A stretch of DNA of 64,000 bases from Natronomonas salsuginis (GTDB lineage Archaea; Halobacteriota; Halobacteria; Halobacteriales; Haloarculaceae), in contig NZ_QKNX01000006.1 in assembly GCF_005239135.1 (NCBI RefSeq), positions 1 through 64,000 on the forward strand. The letters run 5' to 3'. The position numbers and the translations under genes are program-made. Below the pieces are notes generated by a model. The model was not told where the DNA came from, did no database searches, and saw nothing but the letters and a program-made list of their open reading frames with translations. Positions within the stretch are counted from its first letter, which is position 1; the number at the start of each line of letters is the position of its first letter. This document shows, one piece after another, positions 35,853 through 43,232 of this stretch.

Positions 35853-36026
35853 TATGTCCAATGTAGGAATTCGGCGTTGATAAGTCTTTGCACATTTGGC
35901 ACAATATTGCCCAGCCGTCCGGGTGTAACCGGCGATTCGGGACCGCTCGGTGCGTCCCACGGGACGGGACGAAACCGATGCTTCATACGTGTCGAGCCGA
36001 AGGCTATCGTAGGCGATCCGGAACCC

Positions 36027-36536
36027 ATGACCGAAACGAGATCCCAAGTGCGCACGCACGTCGAGTCGAATCCGGGCGTCCACTTCAACGCCGTGAGCCG
36101 CGACCTCGACATCGCGACCGGACAGACGCAGTATCACCTTCGCCGGCTTCTCAAGGGCGGCTCCCTGCGGAGCTTGGAGGTGTGCGGCCGGACACACTAC
36201 TTCCCGAACGGCTACTCGCGAACCGAGCAGGCGGCGATCGCGCTGTTACGTCGGGAGACGACGCGCGAGCTCGTCATGCTGTTGCTCGATCGCGAAACGG
36301 ATCAGCCGGCGGAACTCGCCGACGCGGCCGACATCGCGCGCAGCACCGTCGAGTGGCACCTCTCGAACCTCATCGAGTACGATCTCGCCGAGAAGGTGTA
36401 CGACGGTCGGACCGTTTCGGTTCGGTTGACGCGACCGGACCTGCTCAGAGAGACGCTCGTCGAGATCGACCCGAGCCTCCCGGACCGGCTCGTGGATCGC
36501 TTCTCGCGACTCGTCGACTCGCTGCTCGAGCAGTGA
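36027..36536 (+). CDS. Tandem winged-helix transcriptional regulator next to Nos genes
   Basis: A 169-residue protein with two winged helices: the first around residues 5-60 (NAVSRDLDIATGQTQYHLRR), the second around 75-145 (AELADAADIARSTVEWHLSN, wing YDLAEKVYDGRTVSVRL). The first wing carries Cys-His (LEVCGRTHYF), which might sense metal or redox, though this is a guess. It is 62 bases upstream of and co-oriented with nosL, so it most likely controls the Nos block. Confidence 0.85.
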   Translation: MTETRSQVRTHVESNPGVHFNAVSRDLDIATGQTQYHLRRLLKGGSLRSLEVCGRTHYFPNGYSRTEQAAIALLRRETTRELVMLLLDRETDQPAELADAADIARSTVEWHLSNLIEYDLAEKVYDGRTVSVRLTRPDLLRETLVEIDPSLPDRLVDRFSRLVDSLLEQ

Positions 36537-36598
36537 CGGCCGACCTTGTTTCAGCATTGCACCAATTAGACTATTTCTCTCTCGACCCTACACCAAAC

Positions 36599-37198
36599 AT
36601 GGAACACCAGCGCATCACCGAGCACGGACCGACGCGACGAACGGTCTTGGCGACGATCGCGGTCGGTAGTGCGGGCGCACTCGCCGGCTGTCTCGGCGGC
36701 GGACGCGACGGCCCGGCCGCGATCTCCCTCGACGGCAGCGAGCAGTGTGACAACTGCGGGATGCGGATCGGGATGCACCCCGGTCCGGTCGGCGAAGCCT
36801 TCTACGGCGACGACGCGCCCCCGTCGCTCCCCGACGGCCGCGAAGACGGTATCGCGTGGTTCTGCAGCTCGACCTGCACGTACAACTATCTCCTCGAAAA
36901 CGAGGAGCGGGGCCACGAGTCACAGACCGCCTACGCGACCGACTACTCGAGCGTCGAGTACGAGCTCCGCGACGACGGTGGCACGACCGTCATCAGCGCG
37001 CATCTCGATGCGGCGGCGTTCGCCAACCTTCACGACCTCACGTTCGTCGCCAACAGCGACGTCGAGGGCGCGATGGGTAAGTCGCTCATCGGCTTCACCT
37101 CTGAGGGCGACGCTGAGGCCTTCGCGGCCGAACACGGCGGCGAGCTGTTGACGCACGACGACGTGACGCGCGAGGTCCTGTCGGGCCTCGGGATGTAG
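36599..37198 (+). CDS. nosL: NosL-family copper-binding lipoprotein (classical)
   Basis: A 199-residue extracytoplasmic lipoprotein that binds Cu(I) and supplies apo-nitrous oxide reductase or similar cupro-enzymes. The twin-arginine signal (TRRTVLATIAVGSAGALAGC) ends in a lipobox cysteine. The NosL copper site is QCDNCGMRIGMHPGP (CxxCGM plus Met/His). A further CSSTC lies in the middle, and the family's closing motif is AFAAEHGGELLTHDDV. It converges with nosY. Confidence 0.92.
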   Translation: MEHQRITEHGPTRRTVLATIAVGSAGALAGCLGGGRDGPAAISLDGSEQCDNCGMRIGMHPGPVGEAFYGDDAPPSLPDGREDGIAWFCSSTCTYNYLLENEERGHESQTAYATDYSSVEYELRDDGGTTVISAHLDAAAFANLHDLTFVANSDVEGAMGKSLIGFTSEGDAEAFAAEHGGELLTHDDVTREVLSGLGM

Positions 37199-37216
37199 CC
37201 CGGATCGTCGCTGTTT

Positions 37217-38089
37217 TCACCTTCGTATCGCGACGGCAGCAACGGCGAGCGAGCCGAGCCACCAAATCCCCAGTCCGACGGCGCTTGCGACCGGCGACGC
37301 CATCCGGGGGCCGGTCCCTGCCGTGACGGCGATCGTCGTCTCGAACACCAACCCTCGATACGCGCTGAGCGGACTGATCGCGAGCGAACTCACGAGGGAG
37401 GTCTCCGCTATGACTCCTCGCGCCACCCCGAACACGAGCGCGATGTCGGCCACGAACAGCACCACGAACAGCGAGGCGACCGCGGCGGCGATCGCCGTTC
37501 GGGCCGCGCTGGCTAGCGCCGACATCGCGATCGCGACGGCGAGCATGACCAGCGCGAAGCCGACCGTTAGGACGACGAACCGGAGATACAACCCCGGCGA
37601 ATCAGCCCCCGTGTGGGTCGCATAGAACACGGGTCGGTACGACTCGGTGACGAATATCGGGAACATGAGCGCCGAAAGCGCGGTCGAGACGATCGCGGCG
37701 AGGCCGATCGCTCGACCGAGATACACGCCCACGACGACCTGCCAGGACGAAACGGGATACGTCCGCAGGACGTCGAGCACACCGCGACGCTCGTCGTCGA
37801 CGATCGCCCGATACCCAAACGCGAACGCGATGACCGGAATCAGGAGCTCAAGCGGCGTCAACAGGTCGATGATCGTCGAGACGTACCCGACCTGCACCCC
37901 GCCGCCGAACCAGGCGATCCCGAACAGAACGCCGATGAAGCCGATCCAGACCCCGATGTCGGTCCGGTCCAGTACTGCGGTCGAGAGCTCCCGCCGAATC
38001 AGCGTTCGAAGCGTCACCAGCGTGTTCGGCGTCCGAGGAGACGTGGCGGTTTCGCACGCGTCGGACTCCGACTCCGTCGGCGCGCTCAC
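37217..38089 (-). CDS. nosY: NosY-type ABC transporter permease (copy 1)
   Basis: A 290-residue ABC-2-type permease with six membrane helices (e.g. GVWIGFIGVLFGIAWFGGGV, LELLIPVIAFAFGYRAIVDD). A hydrophilic N-terminus of about 28 residues precedes the first helix. The order with NosF matches NosDFY maturation cassettes. Its start overlaps the nosF stop by four bases. Confidence 0.88.
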   Translation of the reverse strand: MSAPTESESDACETATSPRTPNTLVTLRTLIRRELSTAVLDRTDIGVWIGFIGVLFGIAWFGGGVQVGYVSTIIDLLTPLELLIPVIAFAFGYRAIVDDERRGVLDVLRTYPVSSWQVVVGVYLGRAIGLAAIVSTALSALMFPIFVTESYRPVFYATHTGADSPGLYLRFVVLTVGFALVMLAVAIAMSALASAARTAIAAAVASLFVVLFVADIALVFGVARGVIAETSLVSSLAISPLSAYRGLVFETTIAVTAGTGPRMASPVASAVGLGIWWLGSLAVAAVAIRR

Positions 38090-38880
38090 GTCGATCCCCC
38101 CCGAACGCTGACCGTCTTCGAATCCCCGGCGACGGCCGCGTCGAACGCGTCGAGCAGCGATTCGGTCCCGAGCTCTCCGTTGAGATCCGCGGGCGCACCG
38201 ATCCGCGCGACCGTGCCGTCGTCGAGCAGCACCACCCGGCCGGCGGTGCGTTCGACCAACGCGAGGTTGTGCGAGCTCACCAACACGGCCGCCCCCGCCG
38301 CGGCGAGCTCCTCGGCGATCTCGAAGATGCGGACGCTCATCCCCGGGTCGAGGCCGCTCGCGGGCTCGTCGAGGACCACGAGTGGCGGGTCGCCGACGGT
38401 CGCCTGCGCGATCCCGGCGAGCCGCGTCATCCCGCCCGAGAGCGCCCCGACTGCCCGATCGGTCGCCGCACCCAACCCGACCCGTTCGAGCCGCCGGACT
38501 GTGTCGGCCTCGGTCTCCCCGACGAGCGATCCGTAAAACGCGATCGCCTGTTTGACGGTCTGTCCCGGTCGAAACGCCGGCCGCTGTTGGAGGTATCCGA
38601 TCGGCCTCGGAACGTCCGGGATGCGGTAGTCTACGGTTCCCGCGGTCGGTTCCTGGAGGCCGACGATGTCGCGAATGAGCGTGGTCTTCCCTGCGCCGTT
38701 CGGCCCGATGATCGCCGTCACCTCTCCCGCGGGCACGTCGAACGAGACGTCCTCGAGAACGTCTATTCGGCCGTAGGTGTGTCCCAGCCCGTCGATCTCG
38801 ACGATCGGTGGCCTCGTGGCTGTTGTCGGCTCCGCTTTCGCCGTCGATCCTGTCGTCGTCGCGTTTGCTGACTCACTCAT
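38086..38880 (-). CDS. nosF: NosF-type ABC transporter ATPase (copy 1)
   Basis: A 264-residue nucleotide-binding subunit: Walker A IIGPNGAGKTTLIRDIVGL, signature LSGGMTRLAGIAQATVGDP, Walker B PLVVLDEPASGLDP and switch SHNLALVERT. The GIAQATVGDPPLVVLDEPAS stretch is nearly identical in copy 2. Coupled to nosD and nosY by four-base overlaps on each side. Confidence 0.93.
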   Translation of the reverse strand: MSESANATTTGSTAKAEPTTATRPPIVEIDGLGHTYGRIDVLEDVSFDVPAGEVTAIIGPNGAGKTTLIRDIVGLQEPTAGTVDYRIPDVPRPIGYLQQRPAFRPGQTVKQAIAFYGSLVGETEADTVRRLERVGLGAATDRAVGALSGGMTRLAGIAQATVGDPPLVVLDEPASGLDPGMSVRIFEIAEELAAAGAAVLVSSHNLALVERTAGRVVLLDDGTVARIGAPADLNGELGTESLLDAFDAAVAGDSKTVSVRGGST

Positions 38881-40922
38881 GCTCTCGTCTCCAGTTCGTC
38901 GAGCCGCCCGTCGGACCGACAGATCGGCTCAGTGTCGCCCCGCCCCGTCCGCTCGAACCACTCGGCGTTGACCGGCGCACACAGCGGCGCGGTGTCGATC
39001 ACCTCGTCGGCCCGCATGCCAGGAACGGCTCCTTGGAAGCCCGCGAGCGCGTCGATCGCCGGGGCTCGCGCGAGGGTTCCGGCCCCGTCGACCCGATGGA
39101 GGCGGCCGTCGACGGGATCCGTCGGGGTGTAGGGTCGCTGGATGACGGTCCCGTCGGTCGATCCGACCGCGCCCTCCCAGTAGTTACCCTCGCCGTCGTG
39201 GCTCCAGACGCGGAGCCGCCCGCTGCTGACGGCGACGTGTCGCTCGTTGTCGACGAAGTCGTTGTGCGTGACCCGGTTGGTCGGAAGCTGCGCCCACGTC
39301 TCCGCACCGTCGCGGTTGTCGGCGATGACGTTGCCCTCGATGATCGAGGCGGTCGCGTCGATCCGGAGCCCGAGATAGCTTTCCGTCAGAACGTTGTCGG
39401 CGATGTAGGAGTTCGAGCCGCCGACGATGAGTGCCGTTTCGGTGTCGGATATCCGGTTTCCGACGACGGCGTTCCGCTGTGGCCCGGTCATCACGTGGAT
39501 GCCGGTGAACTCCTGGCCGGAAACGACGTTGCCGGATACCAGCGAGTCGGACGTGAACATCAGGTGAACACCCATCCGATTGCCGCGGATCTCGTTGTTC
39601 CGAATCACGATCCCGTGAGCGCGGTGGGTGTAGACTCCATCCAACCCGCCGAGGAACGTCGAGTGCTCGACGACACCGGGCGAGCGCATCGCGACGAGCC
39701 CCATGTGTCCCTCCCGGTAGTTCTCGCGCCCGACGACGGCGATGTTTCGGACGACGACACCGGGCGAGTCGTAGAGGATGACGCCTGCGGCGTCTGTATC
39801 GATACTCAGGTCGGCGATGAGAACGTCTTGCGCAGTCTCGACGGCGATCGCGGTGTCACCCGTCGCGTAATCCTCCTCGACGTCCTCGTCCCAGTAGTCG
39901 TCCCCGACCGTGTCGCCGCTGTCGTGGCTCGCATCGCCGAGCCGGTGGCTGTGGTCGTCCACCACCGCCGCGTCCGGGGTGCCGTTCCCAACGCCGGAGA
40001 CATCGACCCCGACGATGGCCGACCGGGACGCGCGAACCACCAAGACGGTGCTGTTCCCGTCCCCAACGATGTTCGCGTCCCCCTCCCCTCGGAGCGTCAC
40101 CGGTCTGTCGATCTCGACCGGCTCCTCGACCTCGTGGATACCCTCGGGGACGAGCACCGTCGTGTTCGGCGATGCGGCCTCGATGGCGTCCTGCACCGTC
40201 GTCCCATTCTCGCCGACGACGGCTCCGACTGGACGATCGCGGAGCGCGGACCGCGATTCGACCACGCGGTCGGCCTCGACCCGCTGTGTCCGAACACGAT
40301 CGCGGACGGTGTCGGCGTCGTCGAGTTCGATGTCGGCCTCCAACAGCGCGTCCCACCCCAAAATCCGACCGCCGTGCTCGTCGGCGAACGCCCGCGCGTC
40401 GTCGCGGTCACCGAACGGCAGGATCGCCGTCCGTCCCGAGGGCATCCGCGCGTCGCTGTCGACGACGTAGACGGCCGATTCGGGCGCGATCCAGCCCGGA
40501 TCGTGGTCGCTCCGCGGGAGACCATCGTCCGTCAGTCCAGGGTCGAGATCGGCGTAGTCCGTGACGTACGCCGCGGCGGGGAACCCGAACTGCCGCTCGT
40601 GCGTCGGCTCGCGCTGGGCGGCGACGAACGAGTCGACGCCGTAATAACCGACCACGTAGGGGTACTGCGAGTAGAACACCTCCATTCGGGGCAGTTCGAT
40701 ATCCTCGGACTCGTCTCCCAGGCGCAGCTCGTCCTCGAGCGTCAGCCCGACCGAAACGGTCTCGTCGAAATCGACCGGCTCCGGCGTGGCCGATCCGAAA
40801 TCGACGACGAACAGGCCGATCGATCCCCCGAGCACGACGACGCCGACCGCGACGGCGAGCACCGTCCCGGAGCCGCGATCGCGGTTGGCATCCGCGTCGT
40901 CCACCGGTCGTGTTGGCGTCAT
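38877..40922 (-). CDS. nosD: NosD with fused N-terminal NosL-like domain (copy 1)
   Basis: A 681-residue membrane-anchored extracytoplasmic protein. Residues 19-41 are a membrane anchor. Residues about 79-195 resemble NosL: AAAYVTDYADLD, VYVVDSDARMPSGRTAILPF and AFADEHGGRILGWDAL match the C-terminal half of NosL, but the NosL cysteines are missing. From about 240 comes the NosD right-handed beta-helix (repeats such as IVIRNNEIRGNRMGVHLMFT and NVVSGQEFTGIHVM). Bacterial NosD is about 430 residues without the extra part. It is coupled to nosL2 upstream and nosF downstream by four-base ATGA overlaps. Confidence 0.9.
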   Translation of the reverse strand: MTPTRPVDDADANRDRGSGTVLAVAVGVVVLGGSIGLFVVDFGSATPEPVDFDETVSVGLTLEDELRLGDESEDIELPRMEVFYSQYPYVVGYYGVDSFVAAQREPTHERQFGFPAAAYVTDYADLDPGLTDDGLPRSDHDPGWIAPESAVYVVDSDARMPSGRTAILPFGDRDDARAFADEHGGRILGWDALLEADIELDDADTVRDRVRTQRVEADRVVESRSALRDRPVGAVVGENGTTVQDAIEAASPNTTVLVPEGIHEVEEPVEIDRPVTLRGEGDANIVGDGNSTVLVVRASRSAIVGVDVSGVGNGTPDAAVVDDHSHRLGDASHDSGDTVGDDYWDEDVEEDYATGDTAIAVETAQDVLIADLSIDTDAAGVILYDSPGVVVRNIAVVGRENYREGHMGLVAMRSPGVVEHSTFLGGLDGVYTHRAHGIVIRNNEIRGNRMGVHLMFTSDSLVSGNVVSGQEFTGIHVMTGPQRNAVVGNRISDTETALIVGGSNSYIADNVLTESYLGLRIDATASIIEGNVIADNRDGAETWAQLPTNRVTHNDFVDNERHVAVSSGRLRVWSHDGEGNYWEGAVGSTDGTVIQRPYTPTDPVDGRLHRVDGAGTLARAPAIDALAGFQGAVPGMRADEVIDTAPLCAPVNAEWFERTGRGDTEPICRSDGRLDELETRA

Positions 40923-41521
40923 TCGTCGTGCTCGTGGCCGTGTCCGCTCCCGCGCTGTAACCGATCGATGATCACGGGATCGATCTCCTCGAACGAGAGG
41001 GCGATACCACCGTGCTCGGCGGCGAACGCCTCCGCTTCCGCCTCGTCCGAGAAGGGGTGCAACGCCGGCCCCATCCCGCCCATCACCTCGCTCTCGGCGA
41101 CGTAGGTGAGGTCGGCCGCCTCGCCGAAGGTCTCCGCCGCCGTCGGGGACGGCATCTGTAACCGGCCGTCCCGCTCCGTCAGTTCGTACTCGACCTGCGA
41201 GAAGTCGGTCACGTAGACGACGCGGGGCTCCCAGCCGCGATCGAGCCGACCGAAGTGATACGGGAACAGCCCGAACACCAGCGTGTGAAACCACGCCGGG
41301 TTCTCGCCCCGATCGGGCGCGTTTTCGGCGTAAAACACCTGTCCGTTCGCACCGCCGTGCCGTCCGATCACCATCCCGCCGTGGTCGTCGTACTTTCCAC
41401 CGGAGAGGTCGACCGGTTCGGGGACGTCCCCCTCCATACCGGAGGCCCCCCGACCGAGACAACCAGCGAGGCCACCGCCGGCGAGGATGATACCAGATGC
41501 CAACAGCGCTCGACGGTTCAT
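40919..41521 (-). CDS. NosL-like lipoprotein lacking the CxxC copper site (copy 2)
   Basis: A 200-residue lipoprotein with a Tat-type signal and lipobox (NRRALLASGIILAGGGLAGC). Downstream homology to NosL is clear (VVYVTDFSQVEYELTERDGR, ESEVMGGMGPALHPF, AFAAEHGGIALSFEEI), but at the copper site the usual CxxCGM is replaced by YDDHGGMVIGRHGG, with no cysteine after the lipobox. The C-terminus is His-rich (GHGHEHDE). It may bind copper through His/Met or a different metal. First gene of a coupled nosL2-nosD-nosF-nosY set. Confidence 0.87.
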   Translation of the reverse strand: MNRRALLASGIILAGGGLAGCLGRGASGMEGDVPEPVDLSGGKYDDHGGMVIGRHGGANGQVFYAENAPDRGENPAWFHTLVFGLFPYHFGRLDRGWEPRVVYVTDFSQVEYELTERDGRLQMPSPTAAETFGEAADLTYVAESEVMGGMGPALHPFSDEAEAEAFAAEHGGIALSFEEIDPVIIDRLQRGSGHGHEHDE

Positions 41522-41613
41522 ACCTGACAGTACACCCCATTCTGACAAACGACTATTGGTACGATTTTCGAACCGCAGACCGGGGGACGACGATTCGATC
41601 GAACGAGCGACGG

Positions 41614-42510
41614 CTACCGGTCCCGACGCGCGTCTTCGTAGCTGCGAAGCGCCGGTTCGAGCACGTGATCGGTGACGACACGGCGGATGCCACTCAAAAC
41701 GGACTCGGATCGGCCGACGAAAATAACGATCACTGCGAGACTCGACGCGGTCCACGCGAACAGTCCGGCGATCGCGGCGGTCACGTCGATTGCCCGTCCC
41801 GTGTCGGTCGCGACGCCGACGACCGTCTCGAGTACGAGCCCGCGGTAGGCGGCGTTCGGACTCACCGCGAGCGCCGTCTCTAGGAACTCGTCGCCGATCG
41901 AGTCAGCCGTGACCCCCGCCAACACCAGGAGGTCACCGCCTGCGACGACCGCGACGAGAATGGCGAGTGCGGCCGCGAGGGCCGCTCGTCCCGTTCGGAC
42001 GACGACCGCCGCCGCCATCGTCATCGCCAACACGACGGCCCCAAAGCAGATCGTCAACGCGATGAACCGGACGAACAACACCGGTGAATCGATCCCTCGG
42101 TGCACCGCGAACACTCGCGATTCGGGCCCGCCGACCAACGACACGGCGACGCCGACGACGGCGAGTGGGCCGCCGACGATACCCGCCAGTCCCACCAACC
42201 GCCCTGCGAAGACGCCACTGACGAGGGACGCGTTCGAGACCGGATACGTCCGGAGGACCGAGCGATCGTCGTTGTCGCCGCTGAAGGCCCGGTACCCGAG
42301 CGCAACCGCGACCAGCGGAACGAGCAACTCGAGCGGCAAGAGCAGGTCGACGGCAGCCGGAACGTACCCCCCTCCGATCCCACCCCCTGCTCGGAGTATG
42401 CCCGCGAACACGGCGAGGAGTCCGGCCGACAAGAACAGGTAACTCCGGGTTCTGGCGACGGTCGAAAGCTCGCGCCACGCGACCGGACCGAATCCGTCGA
42501 GTCGGCTCAT
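41614..42510 (-). CDS. nosY: NosY-type ABC transporter permease (copy 2)
   Basis: A 298-residue six-helix permease paralogous to the gene at 37217 (e.g. PLELLVPLVAVALGYRAFSG; LRTYPVSNASLVSGVFAGRL). The last helices are followed by a basic tail. It overlaps nosF2 by four bases. The 92-base gap after its stop holds the likely promoter of nosL2 (a BRE/TATA-like GTTCGAAAAT on the minus strand). Confidence 0.87.
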   Translation of the reverse strand: MSRLDGFGPVAWRELSTVARTRSYLFLSAGLLAVFAGILRAGGGIGGGYVPAAVDLLLPLELLVPLVAVALGYRAFSGDNDDRSVLRTYPVSNASLVSGVFAGRLVGLAGIVGGPLAVVGVAVSLVGGPESRVFAVHRGIDSPVLFVRFIALTICFGAVVLAMTMAAAVVVRTGRAALAAALAILVAVVAGGDLLVLAGVTADSIGDEFLETALAVSPNAAYRGLVLETVVGVATDTGRAIDVTAAIAGLFAWTASSLAVIVIFVGRSESVLSGIRRVVTDHVLEPALRSYEDARRDR

Positions 42511-43232
42511 CGGTTCCCCCCGACCACTTCGACGCGGTCGGTTTCGCCCACGATGGCGTTCAACACGCCGCGGAGCGAATCGGTCTCGAATCGTGAGTAC
42601 AATTCCTCGAGCGTCCCCGATGCGGCGACCGTCCCCCGATTCAACACGAGCACGTCGTCGGCCGTCTCTTCGACGAGCGCCATGTCGTGCGAGCTGATGA
42701 GCACCGTCCGCTTCTCGCCAGCCATCCGAGCTGCCGTCTCGAAGACGTGCTCGCTCATGTTCGGATCCAGTCCGCTCGCGGGCTCGTCGAGGACCACGAG
42801 CGGGGGATCGCCGACGGTCGCCTGCGCGATGCCGAGCAGCTGTCGCATCCCGCCCGAGAGGTTCTCGACGTTCCGGTCGGCGGCGTCCACCAAGCCGACG
42901 CGATCGAGCAACGCCTCCGGATCGCCGCCGTCGAGCAGCGACGAGTAGAACGCGAGCGTCTCGGCTGCGGTGAATCCAGCGCGAAAGGTCGGCTGTTGGG
43001 GGAGATAGCCGATCGTCCGGTCGGTGTCCGGCCCCTCGTAGGAGACGACGCCGTCCGTCGGCCGAAGATCGCCGACGAGCGTCCGGAGCAGCGTCGTCTT
43101 CCCGGAGCCGTTGGGACCGATGACGGCGACGACCGAGCCCGACGACACGGAAAACGAGACGTTCGCGATGACGTCGACCGGGCCGAACGACTTCGACACG
43201 CCGTCGACCCGAAGCACGGTCTCCTCGCTCAC
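42507..43232 (-). CDS. nosF: NosF-type ABC transporter ATPase (copy 2)
   Basis: A 241-residue ABC ATPase (Walker A VIGPNGSGKTTLLRTLVGD, signature LSGGMRQLLGIAQATVGDP, Walker B PLVVLDEPASGLDP). GTG start at 43232 chosen because it overlaps the nosD2 stop by four bases (GTGA), as in the other pairs; GTG 43241 is the alternative. Coupled to nosY2. Confidence 0.92.
   Translation of the reverse strand: MSEETVLRVDGVSKSFGPVDVIANVSFSVSSGSVVAVIGPNGSGKTTLLRTLVGDLRPTDGVVSYEGPDTDRTIGYLPQQPTFRAGFTAAETLAFYSSLLDGGDPEALLDRVGLVDAADRNVENLSGGMRQLLGIAQATVGDPPLVVLDEPASGLDPNMSEHVFETAARMAGEKRTVLISSHDMALVEETADDVLVLNRGTVAASGTLEELYSRFETDSLRGVLNAIVGETDRVEVVGGNR

Noticed and set aside
38808-41105. 765-codon plus-strand open frame opposite nosD
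   Set aside because: High-GC antisense shadow; the minus-strand reading gives a NosL-like domain and a beta-helix with the correct coupling to neighbours.
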